From: CAYMWF01 sp964394085 [NCBI: uncultured Gemmatimonadota bacterium]
GTDB taxonomy: Bacteria > GCA-2686955 > CAYMWF01
Direction: 5' to 3'
NCBI GenBank assembly: GCA_964394085.1
Contig: CAYMWF010000003.1
Location: 7,927 to 71,926, forward strand
Length of the DNA: 64,000 nt
Shown: piece after piece, positions 8,600 through 17,790 of the stretch
Numbering within the stretch: position 1 is the first letter of the stretch
How the letters are laid out: every line of letters begins with the position of its first letter
The notes under the pieces: generated by a model
Told to the model about the DNA's origin: nothing
Database searches by the model: none
What the model saw: the letters and a program-made list of their open reading frames with translations, nothing else
Made by a program: the position numbers and the translations under genes

Positions 8600-11266
8600 T
8601 CAAGGGAGGGGCTGAGTCATTCCCCTGGCCAGGATTTCATAGTAATCGTTGCCGTCCATGTCATCTTCCCAGACAGCGACGAAATTTCCTTCGGTGTCGA
8701 CGGCGACATCAGGAATGAACTGCTGACCTGACTCGTCGGTGTTGACCGTCACGTCGCTGAACCATTCACCCCCCCCGGCCACGAACCCCCGCGCGTAAAC
8801 CTGGTAAAGGCCGTTGCCGTCGCTGTCATCCTCCCAGGTGATCACGAAATCACCATCGGAGTTCATACCGATAGCCGGATTCAGCTGCTGACCGCTCGGT
8901 TGCGAGTTGACGGTTATGTCTGCGAATCTCTCGCTGCCGTCGGCATTGAAACCCCGGGCCATTATCTCGTAGCTGCCGTTGCCGTCCTGGTCATCCTCCC
9001 AGACAACCACGAAACCGCCGCCGGGCTCCATGGCCACGGCGGGCTCCAGCTGCTGACCGGCTTCGGCCGAGTTGACCGTAAAGTCGGCGAACCGCTCGCT
9101 TCCGTCAGCATAAAAGCCCCGGGCGTAGATCTGGTATAAACCGTTGTTGTCCTTGTCATCCTCCCAGACGACTACGAAATCGCCGTCCGTATCAGATGCC
9201 ACCGATGGATTGAACTGCTGACCGGAGCCGGTCGTGTTGACCGTAAAAACCCCGATCCTTTCCGTCCCGTCAGGATTGAATCCACGGGCATAGATCTGGT
9301 AATAGCCGTTGCCGTCGTTGTCATCTTCCCAGGCAACCACGAAGTCACCGTCCCCATCCATCGCTATATCCGGAGCGGTCTGCTGGCCCGATGTGGTCGA
9401 ATTCACCGTAATATCTGAAAACAGCTCGATGCCCTCGTCATCGAATCCCCGGGCGTAGATTTCATATTTACCGTCTTTATCCTGGTCGTCCTGCCAGGCG
9501 ATCGCGAAGTTGCCGTCGTGGTCGACGGCTGCAACCGGATTGATCTGCTGGCCGGCTTCGGCGCTGTTCACCACGATGTCGGAGAATCTCTCGCAGCCTC
9601 CCGGAGAGAAACCGCGGGCGTATATCTGACAGTAGCCGTTGTTGTCGCTGTCGTCTTCCCACGTGACTACGAAATCACCCCCCGGAGCCATGCCCACGGC
9701 CGGATCGAACTGGTTGCCCGAATAGTCGCTGTTAACTGACCGATCGTTGAAATTCAGGCTTCCCAGGTCGTCATAGCTGTAAGCGGGCGGCACGGAAGTC
9801 ATATCATAATCGATCGTAAACAGATGGTCCCACTCCTCAGGGTCTTCGTTGTAATCGGGGCAGTAGAACCACGGCGCCCCCCCGACGAAATATTCGCCCA
9901 TCCCCTCCTCCGCGGATACCGTATTGACATAAATCCGGTTCTCCGACGGATAGAATTCGAAGAGCCTGAGCCATCCGTTCCCCAGCCGGTCGGCGCCGTA
10001 GCAGTGACCGTCGCAGGGCTCCACGCTGCAGGGCTCTTCATACTGGTAATCGGTCAGGATCTCATGAACAGTGTTGCCGTTGTTGCCGGTGTGCGTAATG
10101 TACTCGGAGTCGTTTATGTGGCCGGAAAGTACCAAAAAAATATTACTGTGCCGGGCCACAAGCTCTTCCCACAAAATATGCGCGCCGCTGCCGGCGATAT
10201 CGTAGTCCGTACCGCATCCTTCGCAGTACTCCGCACCGTGAGTAAGGTAGCAGTGGGTGACGATGATCACGCGTCGATCCCCATTGGCCATAATGAGGTT
10301 GTCGGCCCAGCAGAGGGCATCTTTTGTTGGTGCGAACTCGAGGTTCACAACCATGAACCCCATGCCGCCCGCTTCGAACAATACGTAATTATTATCATTC
10401 GTATCACCCATGTGACCGCCGTACCATGGTTCGCCCGTAAATCGCCATGGACCGAAATAGGTGTTGTAATTGGTGGTGTCACGCTTGAAGCCGGGACCGC
10501 TTCCGTCGGGGTAATCGTGATTGCCAGGCGTCACGCAGTAAGGAATCTCGGCTTCGTCCAGAATTGCATGGGCTTTATGAACCACATTCCATTCGGCCAG
10601 TTCGTCATCGTTGGTCAGATCTCCCATGTGGAGCACGAACCTGATATCGTAGTTCTCTCTGTTATCGACGATCCATTCGGCCTGGTGGTAGTAAGGGTTG
10701 TCCTCATCATCCGGCTGCTCCGAATAGTACTGGGTGTCGGGAAGGATAACGAGGGTGAACCGGGGGAGCACCACTTCTACTTCGAATCCCGCGCTCGACA
10801 AAAAACTCCCGTCGAGGTACAGCTCGAGGGTGATACTGTACGGTCCCGTGGGAGCGGTTGACGGAACGAACAGATCAACCGGCTTAGATACTGATTGCCC
10901 GGGTTCGAGAACAATATCCGGCCCCGCATACAATACTCTTTCAAGGGAAGCCGGCCCGGTCACGACCATTCGACCCTCGTCGAAAGCTGCCGGTTCCACG
11001 CCGCCGTTGGCAACCCCGACAGTAAAAGAGAGAGTCTCCCCGGTCTCTACGGAAACGGGATAATCTTCAACGAAGACCTCGAGCCCATTCCGACCATTCC
11101 CGGAAACGCCCGGTTCGCCTGGAGTAAAAAACTGTTCAGCTGTCGCTGAAAAATTCGAAAAAACCAGCAGGATAATAGAAACAGGAATCACAGCAAAAAG
11201 AGAGGCGGCATTCCTGTTCAGGAAATATCTGAACTGGCCGGAAACCTGTCGATTCGAACTTTTCAT
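8600..11266 (-). CDS. Secreted calcineurin-like metallophosphoesterase with beta-sandwich and seven-repeat propeller domain
   Basis: This 888-residue exported protein starts at 11266, where AAGGAG precedes the ATG by 10 nt and a signal peptide begins (MKSSNRQVSGQFRYF, then a hydrophobic stretch). The open frame continues upstream to 11434, but that would bury the signal peptide. Domain order is signal peptide; beta-sandwich module (about 60-165); metallophosphoesterase with LPDTQ, HMGDLTN, PGNHDY, VTHCYLTH and LSGHIND, giving the full set of metal-binding residues; then seven repeats of 55 residues rich in DxDxNG loops. Enzymatic substrate is unknown: phosphodiesters or phosphomonoesters are possible. 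Repeat details are in the repeat entry. The gene converges on the beta-helix gene at 6736. Confidence 0.9.
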   Translation of the reverse strand: MKSSNRQVSGQFRYFLNRNAASLFAVIPVSIILLVFSNFSATAEQFFTPGEPGVSGNGRNGLEVFVEDYPVSVETGETLSFTVGVANGGVEPAAFDEGRMVVTGPASLERVLYAGPDIVLEPGQSVSKPVDLFVPSTAPTGPYSITLELYLDGSFLSSAGFEVEVVLPRFTLVILPDTQYYSEQPDDEDNPYYHQAEWIVDNRENYDIRFVLHMGDLTNDDELAEWNVVHKAHAILDEAEIPYCVTPGNHDYPDGSGPGFKRDTTNYNTYFGPWRFTGEPWYGGHMGDTNDNNYVLFEAGGMGFMVVNLEFAPTKDALCWADNLIMANGDRRVIIVTHCYLTHGAEYCEGCGTDYDIAGSGAHILWEELVARHSNIFLVLSGHINDSEYITHTGNNGNTVHEILTDYQYEEPCSVEPCDGHCYGADRLGNGWLRLFEFYPSENRIYVNTVSAEEGMGEYFVGGAPWFYCPDYNEDPEEWDHLFTIDYDMTSVPPAYSYDDLGSLNFNDRSVNSDYSGNQFDPAVGMAPGGDFVVTWEDDSDNNGYCQIYARGFSPGGCERFSDIVVNSAEAGQQINPVAAVDHDGNFAIAWQDDQDKDGKYEIYARGFDDEGIELFSDITVNSTTSGQQTAPDIAMDGDGDFVVAWEDDNDGNGYYQIYARGFNPDGTERIGVFTVNTTGSGQQFNPSVASDTDGDFVVVWEDDKDNNGLYQIYARGFYADGSERFADFTVNSAEAGQQLEPAVAMEPGGGFVVVWEDDQDGNGSYEIMARGFNADGSERFADITVNSQPSGQQLNPAIGMNSDGDFVITWEDDSDGNGLYQVYARGFVAGGGEWFSDVTVNTDESGQQFIPDVAVDTEGNFVAVWEDDMDGNDYYEILARGMTQPLP
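8603..9709 (-). repeat. Seven tandem 165-bp (55-residue) repeats, likely a seven-bladed beta-propeller
   Basis: Seven diverged copies run from codon FDP at 9709 to the stop. Six are exactly 55 residues and the seventh stops after 39. Each has a core of the form GDFVVxWEDDxDxNGxYxIYARG, whose D-x-D-x-N/D-G part looks like a calcium loop. The piece missing from the last copy (FxDxTVNSxxSGQQ) appears just before the first as FNDRSVNSDYSGNQ. That is the pattern expected of a circularly closed propeller. The fold is inferred. Confidence 0.8.
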
Positions 11267-11445
11267 CACATCTTTACTCCTTAGTTCATCCGCAATATGT
11301 CCCGGCGAAACCCCGAATCTTGCCGGCCGATTGATGAAGAGAGCGGGAAGAGCGCGACTTATCCAGTTTTGTCTGAGCATAACGCACCGGCGATTGATGT
11401 CATCGGCTGGTAAGTGACGCGGTATTTCGTACACCTCTGATTATA
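11267..11445 (-). promoter_or_regulatory. Promoter -10 and long leader of the phosphoesterase gene
   Basis: On the minus strand a perfect TATAAT lies at 11445-11440, with no convincing -35 box at the right distance. Transcription from it would give a leader of about 170 nt before the start at 11266. Two near-identical elements, CCGGCGATTGATG (11387-11399) and CCGGCCGATTGATG (11323-11336), sit in this leader as direct repeats 64 bp apart. No known riboswitch was recognised. The remaining gap to 11523 is AT-rich and without a gene. Confidence 0.35.
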
Positions 11446-11523
11446 ATGTAACAAAACGGCGGACATAATTCAAATATTCCGTAATTCCACGCGGGAGATC
11501 AGTTCATCGGGGAGAATTTTCCG

Positions 11524-13992
11524 TCAGTGCCGTTTTTTATCCAGATCGATACCCGCAGTCCCAGGAACGGAAACGGCGGGAACCAGGTTTCTCGCCAGCA
11601 GAATGGATGCGAATCGCTCCGCCATCCACCTGTAGCCGCTGTCGTGGAAATGGACATCGTCGATAAGGTAATCCCCTGCGCTCTCCAGTGTGAAGAACCG
11701 GTAGAAATCCTGGTAAAAGACACCATGCTCCCCGTATTTTCGGGTGAGTTGATCGAAAATCCTGTAATATTCGTGCTGGCGGGTTCCGACGTAAAGATCC
11801 GGGAAGGTGACCTCCGGAACGAGCAACACGCTGCAGTCCCTGTCTATCGCCGCCTTTACCACGTCTGCGGGGGCTGCATAAATCATATTCCTTTTTATGT
11901 TGTCGGGGTCACGCAGGTTGCGCCTGGGACTGAACAGGTTTCCAATTCCATCCGTAAAACGAACGGCCATGCCGAAGGTACGGAACTTGGCGGCGAAGAA
12001 GTAGCCGCGAATCAAGAATTCCGGGTTCCACCTCAGCCGCATGGCGACCCACAACTCGTTGTTCGTCGAAATGAACGGTGCTTTTTCTACCTCCTCGGCC
12101 ATACGTTCGTAGTAGTTCCTCGAAGCCAGGTTGTCTCTGTTCGAGCCGAAATAGATAATCAGGAGATCCGGGTCCAGCGGCAGGAGAACCTGCTCGAAAT
12201 AGATCTGGAGCATATAAAACGGCGCACCGGGGATGCCGCCGTTGATCACTTCATAATCCGCACCTTCCGTCTCATTGAGAACATTTTCGAGCTGCGGCGG
12301 ATAGCTGCGGTTCGTCATATCCGTGCTCCCCTGACCGGCCGTGCTCGAGCTTCCAAGACATACTATACGAAATACGCCCGGGGGCTTTTCCCGTTCGTAA
12401 GAACGCCCCATCACTGTCACCGAAGAAGCATCGGCATCACGCCTGAGAAGGCTCGTATGTCTTTCCGCGTCCCAGCTCAGCATACCAAGCGCCCTGCAGG
12501 GGTCTAAATCTTTGTAGAGGAACAGCGGCTTATGGAATCCGGTCTCGTTATAAGCCACGAGAAGCATCAGAATCCCGTAAGCAATCAGGGCGGATGCCGG
12601 ACTTCTTCTCCTCCGCTTCTTCAACACGAAAACCACCGTGGCGAACATCCAGGGAAAAAGCACCAGCACTGAGAAAGAAAACCCGCCCAGAACGCCCGAC
12701 GAAAGCCGGAACAGGTAAAAACTGAAAAATTGAAGTGAGGTTAACAGGAAAACCGCCGGTGGATAATCCGGAAACAGTCGCAATGTAAATAAGAAGAGGA
12801 GCAGTGGAATGAGTGACACGATTATGTATACCGCTGCAGAGGCGCTCTCACCCTCCGTCCAAGGGAAAGGGAATTCAAGCAGCAGGAAAACAGCATATAA
12901 AACCGCAGCCGCACCCGTCATCCGGAGTTTTCCTGAATTCGATCCGGCATCCGGAGAGGGCTCATTTTCAACGACAAGGTCATGTCTGAAAAGACCCGTC
13001 GCTTTTAGAAACGTCAGCGCAACAAGACAGACAAGCAGAGAAAATGATGAAAGATTGAAACAGGCTCTGAGAAAAAAACAGGCTGCGGTCTGCAGCGGCA
13101 GAAAAAGAAAGAGGAGCCAGGGCAAAGAAATTGAGGACGTTCTCCGGGAAAGAGAAGCTCCTGTCAGAACCAGGAGATCGAGTAAAACAGCCGCCAGGAA
13201 CAGTGCAGCAAGAGAAAATATCCAGGAGAACCGGGATGCCGCATCGACTCCCAGCAAGCCGGGCAGGTCGACGAAAAAAGGAGTAAAATAGAACCCCGCA
13301 GACGCCACGGTTCCCGTTTTGAACGAGGCGTCGACTTTCGTGATTCTTACCTCGTCGACAAGAACCCAGGCGCAGGGCGACAGGACATTGAATTCGAAAT
13401 CTCCTCTGTCGAATTCAACCGGGGAGACACCTTCAGCGCTTTTCCCATTTAAGCTGACTCTGATCAGTCGCCCGTCAAAGAACAGTTCGATTTCAAGGGG
13501 AAACACGCCACCGTCCTGCTGGCCGAAATCAGGCAGATCCAAAAGCTTCTCGCGGGATCCTCCGTTCTCGATGAAGACGATGTTTTCATTAAGCTTAGCA
13601 TCAAATCCACATGTAAGCGATGAATCGTCGCTCTTGGCGAAGCGGATCGAAAAAACCGCACTCTCCTCCCAGATTACTTTTACTGCGATGTTGAAAGGGG
13701 CGGGCAACTCTGCAGCTTCCGGCAATCTGAGGTGATTCATGTCCGTTCCCAGGCTCCCGAAAATGAGCAAGCCGTCCTTGACCGTCCCGGAAACATCGAG
13801 GTTGTAATGATGCCCTTCATCCGCAGGGTACCGTGAGAACTCGAGTACACGGTTGTTCAGAAAAAATTCGATCGAAGAAAATTCAGGGTGTAAACGGGAT
13901 ACGAGAACAGTACCGATTAAGAAAAGCGTAATATAGAGAATCGCTGTAAATCTCAAGTCGCGGAAAGGTCCGGGACGGGTTTTTTCAGTCAT
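11524..13992 (-). CDS. Membrane protein with C-terminal SGNH/GDSL hydrolase domain
   Basis: This 822-residue protein has one N-terminal transmembrane segment (about 14-34), a laminin-G-like beta domain (about 40-225), a run of eight or so hydrophobic helices (about 235-500) and a C-terminal SGNH hydrolase. The nucleophile is Ser549 in CLGSSSTAGQ, the Gly block is NGGIPGAP, the Asn block is FGSNRDN, and the Asp-His pair is in DDVHFHDSGY. Such proteins deacetylate or deacylate surface glycans; membrane-linked SGNH domains often modify exopolysaccharide. The start lies 14 bp after the stop of the RNA methyltransferase gene, so the two are probably co-transcribed. The substrate is unknown. Confidence 0.85.
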   Translation of the reverse strand: MTEKTRPGPFRDLRFTAILYITLFLIGTVLVSRLHPEFSSIEFFLNNRVLEFSRYPADEGHHYNLDVSGTVKDGLLIFGSLGTDMNHLRLPEAAELPAPFNIAVKVIWEESAVFSIRFAKSDDSSLTCGFDAKLNENIVFIENGGSREKLLDLPDFGQQDGGVFPLEIELFFDGRLIRVSLNGKSAEGVSPVEFDRGDFEFNVLSPCAWVLVDEVRITKVDASFKTGTVASAGFYFTPFFVDLPGLLGVDAASRFSWIFSLAALFLAAVLLDLLVLTGASLSRRTSSISLPWLLFLFLPLQTAACFFLRACFNLSSFSLLVCLVALTFLKATGLFRHDLVVENEPSPDAGSNSGKLRMTGAAAVLYAVFLLLEFPFPWTEGESASAAVYIIVSLIPLLLFLFTLRLFPDYPPAVFLLTSLQFFSFYLFRLSSGVLGGFSFSVLVLFPWMFATVVFVLKKRRRRSPASALIAYGILMLLVAYNETGFHKPLFLYKDLDPCRALGMLSWDAERHTSLLRRDADASSVTVMGRSYEREKPPGVFRIVCLGSSSTAGQGSTDMTNRSYPPQLENVLNETEGADYEVINGGIPGAPFYMLQIYFEQVLLPLDPDLLIIYFGSNRDNLASRNYYERMAEEVEKAPFISTNNELWVAMRLRWNPEFLIRGYFFAAKFRTFGMAVRFTDGIGNLFSPRRNLRDPDNIKRNMIYAAPADVVKAAIDRDCSVLLVPEVTFPDLYVGTRQHEYYRIFDQLTRKYGEHGVFYQDFYRFFTLESAGDYLIDDVHFHDSGYRWMAERFASILLARNLVPAVSVPGTAGIDLDKKRH

Positions 13993-14006
13993 GAACTTTA
14001 TCTACC

Positions 14007-15215
14007 TCAATCGGAAGATTCCGTTGTCTTATCCGGAGTGCCGGGCTGCTTCTTTTTCCTGCGGTCGTGGCGACTGCCCTTGTAGATCTCATACTTCAGC
14101 AGTTGACATTCCATCGGCGGATTGAACAGCTTGAAACGGCTTGAGGGTTTGAGCCCTATCTTCTTTGAAGCAGGGGCGTTGGCTGTAAGGATATATGCGT
14201 TGTAACCGTCGTACTTGTTCTTCAAGGTATCACCGATGCCCCTGTACAGGGCTTCCAGGTTCTCCTCTGAAAGTCGCTTTCCGTATGGAGGATTCGTGAT
14301 GAAGACACCGGGTCCGGACGGGGGCTCAAGCTGTTCGAAGCCGGTCTGCCGAAATTCGATATATTCCTCCACCCCCGCTCTGCGGGCGTTGGCTCGCGCG
14401 CGCTGTACGCTTTTGCCGTCTATGTCGGAACCGAGGATTTTAACGCCTTGTAAAGGGCTTGCCTGAGAACGCGCACTGCTGACAAGGCTCTTCCAAAGCC
14501 CCGGATCATAGTCAGGCCAGCGCATGAAACCGTATTGCCGGCCCACCAGGCCGGGAGCGATGTTTCCCGCCAGGAGTGCGGCCTCGATCAGAAAGGTGCC
14601 CGACCCGCACATCCCATCGACCAGGGGAGCGTTGCCGTTCCAGCCGGCGAGGAACAGGATGCCCGCCGCAAGAGCTTCATTGATCGGCGCGGGGCCCGAT
14701 TCGGTGCGGTATCCACGCCGGAAAAGGGGTTCGCCTGAGGAATCGAGAGAGAGTGTGGCGACGTTTTTGACCAGGTGCAGGTTGACCCGCAGATCCGGTT
14801 CGTTCAGATCGACCGACGGCCGCCGGCCATATCGGACGCGGAACCGGTCGGCGATGGCGTCCTTCACCCTCAGGGCCGCATAATGAGAATTCCGGATTGC
14901 GGAATGATTTACCAGGGCATCAACCGAAAATGTCGAATCGACAGACATGTACCGGCTCCAGTCGATACGTTTCGCACGCCTGTAAAGCTGGTCTGCGTCC
15001 GCGGAGCGGAACGCCCTCACCGGCTTGATGATCCGTGTAGCCGCCCGAACCCGGAGATTTGCGTCGTACAGAAGTCTTTTATCACCGAAAAACTCGACGG
15101 ATCGGTTCAGAGGCTTCACGTTCGCGCCGCCCAGCGCCCTGAGCTCACCGGCCAGCACCTCCTCCAGCCCGAAAAGAGTCTTCGCCACCATCCGGAAGTT
15201 TTCCGAACCTTCCAT
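14007..15215 (-). CDS. THUMP-domain class I SAM-dependent RNA methyltransferase (RlmL/YpsC type)
   Basis: This 402-residue protein has an N-terminal ferredoxin-like/THUMP RNA-binding region (about 1-160) and a Rossmann methyltransferase domain. Motif I reads DGMCGSGTFLIEAA and the catalytic motif is NPPYGKRL (around residue 300), which marks N2-guanine or N6-adenine methylation. Length and plan match YpsC and the N-terminal half of E. coli RlmL, which makes m2G2445 in 23S rRNA; the RlmK half is absent. The C-terminus is a basic tail (RHDRRKKKQPG) likely to contact RNA. The start ATG at 15215 has AAAGGA about 9 nt upstream. The site specificity is inferred from the family. Confidence 0.9.
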   Translation of the reverse strand: MEGSENFRMVAKTLFGLEEVLAGELRALGGANVKPLNRSVEFFGDKRLLYDANLRVRAATRIIKPVRAFRSADADQLYRRAKRIDWSRYMSVDSTFSVDALVNHSAIRNSHYAALRVKDAIADRFRVRYGRRPSVDLNEPDLRVNLHLVKNVATLSLDSSGEPLFRRGYRTESGPAPINEALAAGILFLAGWNGNAPLVDGMCGSGTFLIEAALLAGNIAPGLVGRQYGFMRWPDYDPGLWKSLVSSARSQASPLQGVKILGSDIDGKSVQRARANARRAGVEEYIEFRQTGFEQLEPPSGPGVFITNPPYGKRLSEENLEALYRGIGDTLKNKYDGYNAYILTANAPASKKIGLKPSSRFKLFNPPMECQLLKYEIYKGSRHDRRKKKQPGTPDKTTESSD

Positions 15216-15331
15216 TTCTGCCGGTCCTTTGTCAGTATCGCGGGTTTAATGTCCCGATAGTGAGTACAAATAAAAACGGTCCGTGGAAGATAACAGAAAT
15301 ATTCCATTATTCCATATACTTTCAAATAAGT

Positions 15332-15360
15332 TTGTCGCTGTCTCGAATAATCGTTATATT
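15332..15360 (+). promoter_or_regulatory. Sigma-70-type promoter of second beta-helix gene
   Basis: TTGTCG (15332-15337), a 17-bp spacer and TATATT (15355-15360) lie about 47 bp before the ATG at 15407, which has GGGAGGAG upstream. The -35 matches 4 of 6 and the -10 matches 5 of 6 consensus positions. Confidence 0.65.
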
Positions 15361-15406
15361 TTCAACAGACTATGACCAGGATCGAAACTTCGGGAGGAGT
15401 AAAACC

Positions 15407-16723
15407 ATGCGCTATCTGAACATCATACTGCTGGTTTTGATTTGCTTGCCGTCTTCGAGCGGAATACTCAGGGCGAAGACGATTCGAGTACCGGATGATC
15501 AGGTATTTATCCAGGCGGCTATCTGGGTGGCTTTGGATGGTGATACGGTCCTTGTAGCCGACGGAACATACTCCGGAGACGGAAACAAGGATATAAGCTT
15601 TGGTGGAAAAGCTATCATGGTGATGTCGGAGAACGGGCCGGACGTCACGGTCATCGACTGCGAACATTCAGGAAGAGGTTTTCAGTTCAATAACGGGGAA
15701 GGTTCCTCTTCCAGGCTTATGGGTTTCACGATACAACACGGATACACTTCCGGCGGAGGAGGAGGAATACACTGCAACAACGCTTCCTCTCCATGCATCA
15801 TGAAATGTAATATCATTAACAATGAATGCGGCGGCGGGGGAGGAGGAATACATCTGCATGACGCCGGCACCAAACCTGATATTTATGGTTGTCTAATCTC
15901 CGGAAACAGAGCTTCAGGCGGTGACGGCGGCGGAATGTATACAGGAATTGTGGACGCCAGACTTGCAAACTGTATTATATCCTCGAATACAACTTCGTCC
16001 AGGGGGGGAGGTATTTGCTCTGCGGACAGCGATCTGGAGATTCAATACTGTACCTTTGCATTCAATGAGGCTCAAGCAGAGGGGGATCAGTTAGCCTGTA
16101 TTTACTATTCCACCAACGTGCTTTCCAATTGTATTCTCTGGGGAGAGGGTTCGGATATAATTCACGAAAAAAACAGCAACCTCACCGTTACATTTTCAGA
16201 TGTGAAGGATGGCTGGACCGGTGTCGGTAATATAAGCGCTGATCCGCTTTTTTTCGATCCGTATGCAAGTGATTTCCATCTAACCATTGACTCACCATGT
16301 ATCGATACAGGTACAGATATCGGAATTTATGAAGATTTCGATGGAGATCAAAGACCATGGGGAGATGGATATGACATGGGTGCGGATGAGTTCGCATGTT
16401 CAGGCCTTGTTCTGGATGTTCTTTATTCACCTCCCTGGATTCGACCCGGATATCAGTTGAACTGGAAAATAAGAGCAGTCAACTACAATGATGAACCTTT
16501 GGAGATAGATACTATACGCCTCGATGTTGAAGGATCTTTTTCTTACACGAAGTTACTGTGGTCCGGTTACGGGAAAATGTACGCCGGGTACGCGGGCGAA
16601 ACCTGGTTCGAGGTTTTCGTGCCGTTCTTCGTCCCGCTTGGTTCTTACCTTTGCACAACCATTGCGTCATTCGAAGGAGAAGACCTGGCTGAAGTAAGCT
16701 TTGATGGTGACGTGATAAATTAG
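15407..16723 (+). CDS. Secreted right-handed parallel beta-helix protein (short paralogue)
   Basis: This is a 438-residue exported protein. The ATG at 15407 is chosen because a strong GGGAGGAG precedes it and a signal peptide follows (MRYLNIILLVLICLPSS). The helix domain opens with TIRVPDDQVFIQAAIWVALD, nearly matching the paralogue at 6736. It contains unusually long Gly runs (SGGGGGIH, GGGGGGIH) in successive rungs and ends in SPCIDTG and DMGADEF. The C-terminal 110 residues are a diverged copy of the shared beta-sandwich module (GLVLDVLYSPPWIRPGYQ). The BACON-like segment of its paralogues is absent. It diverges from the methyltransferase/SGNH operon. The ligand or substrate is unknown. 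Confidence 0.85.
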   Translation: MRYLNIILLVLICLPSSSGILRAKTIRVPDDQVFIQAAIWVALDGDTVLVADGTYSGDGNKDISFGGKAIMVMSENGPDVTVIDCEHSGRGFQFNNGEGSSSRLMGFTIQHGYTSGGGGGIHCNNASSPCIMKCNIINNECGGGGGGIHLHDAGTKPDIYGCLISGNRASGGDGGGMYTGIVDARLANCIISSNTTSSRGGGICSADSDLEIQYCTFAFNEAQAEGDQLACIYYSTNVLSNCILWGEGSDIIHEKNSNLTVTFSDVKDGWTGVGNISADPLFFDPYASDFHLTIDSPCIDTGTDIGIYEDFDGDQRPWGDGYDMGADEFACSGLVLDVLYSPPWIRPGYQLNWKIRAVNYNDEPLEIDTIRLDVEGSFSYTKLLWSGYGKMYAGYAGETWFEVFVPFFVPLGSYLCTTIASFEGEDLAEVSFDGDVIN

Positions 16724-16786
16724 ATTCATTTATCATCGATGTACGAACTGGAAGACGAAAAAAACTGATTGGTCAAGGACAAATCC

Positions 16787-17677
16787 ATGCGATACAAAGG
16801 GATGATAATAAGACCGCCGAGCGAGGCGGACAGCCTTATTCTGCAAATCACGTACGGATGCACCCACAACAAGTGCACCTTCTGCCCGACTTATCTTGGT
16901 GTGCGGTTCGGTACCCGTCCACCCGAAGAAATCTTCGAAGACATCGCCGACACCGCTGAAAAAATGAAAACCGGTTATTACCGACCGACAAGGCGTGTTT
17001 TCCTCACCGACGGCAATGCCCTGGCTCTTACCAACAGGCGGCTCCTTCCGATCCTCGAAGCCCTGCGGAAAGAAATCCCCGGGTTCGCCAGGGCGGGGAT
17101 TTACGCCAACGCCGGTGATGTATTGCGAAAAAGCGACGACGAACTCCGGGAGCTGAAGGATGCCGGGTTGGGCATAGCCTACATGGGGCTTGAATCGGGA
17201 AGCGACGAAATCCTCAGGCGGGTGAACAAGGGGTGGACCGTAGACGAGATGACGGAAGCGGTGCGCCGTCTGGAAGAAGCTTCGATAAAAACGTCGGTGA
17301 TAGGTCTCCTGGGGCTTGGCGGCAGAGAACTATCGAAACAACATGCCGAATCGACCGGCAGGGTGGCGGCGGCCATGAGCCCGACCTATTTTTCATTGCT
17401 CACGCTGATGGTGGTTCCGGGTACACAGCTTCACAGGGAATACGAAGAAGGGAGTTTTTCCCTGCCTGACGCTATGGAGCTTGTCGCGGAACAGCGTATC
17501 TTCCTTGAGTCGGTGGACGGTATCGAGCGCACCATCTTCAGAAGCAATCACGCGTCGAACTATCTTCCTCTCGCGGGTGTGCTGCCCAGGGACAGGGACC
17601 GTCTGGTGGCGCAGGTGAGAGAAGGCGAAAAAAGGGGACCGGACTCTCTCAGGCCCGAATTCCTCCGGGGGCTCTGA
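16787..17677 (+). CDS. Radical SAM protein with CX4CX2C cluster motif
   Basis: This 296-residue protein has a radical SAM barrel. The cluster-binding cysteines are C25, C30 and C33 in GCTHNKCTFCPTY. The spacing is therefore CX4CX2C, not the canonical CX3CX2C. Further SAM-binding features are visible: a Gly-rich MGLESGSDEILRRVNKG segment as in HemN/Elp3-type enzymes and a later VIGLLGLGG strand. ATG 16787 has AAGGA seven bases upstream; a TTG at 16769 would add six residues. No substrate-specific domain is visible. It follows the beta-helix gene by 63 bp and may be co-transcribed with it, but its reaction cannot be named. Confidence 0.85.
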   Translation: MRYKGMIIRPPSEADSLILQITYGCTHNKCTFCPTYLGVRFGTRPPEEIFEDIADTAEKMKTGYYRPTRRVFLTDGNALALTNRRLLPILEALRKEIPGFARAGIYANAGDVLRKSDDELRELKDAGLGIAYMGLESGSDEILRRVNKGWTVDEMTEAVRRLEEASIKTSVIGLLGLGGRELSKQHAESTGRVAAAMSPTYFSLLTLMVVPGTQLHREYEEGSFSLPDAMELVAEQRIFLESVDGIERTIFRSNHASNYLPLAGVLPRDRDRLVAQVREGEKRGPDSLRPEFLRGL

Positions 17678-17790
17678 CTACATATTACCGCGAAAGAATG
17701 GCGTGTCCTTTCACTCTACCGACAGCCCCGTAACCTCTTGCGGAAAGTGCGCTGGAGTGATCTGCAGTCCGGTGCAGACCGTCACAGGTA

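Noticed and set aside
9824-10861. 345-residue plus-strand frame across the phosphoesterase domain
   Set aside because: The minus-strand frame holds the full metal-binding motif set. The plus-strand frame has no family pattern and begins inside the other gene.
15760-15860. GGCGGAGGAGGAGG-type runs that look like a simple repeat or CRISPR fragment
   Set aside because: They encode successive Gly-rich rungs of the beta-helix protein, with no regular spacer-repeat structure.
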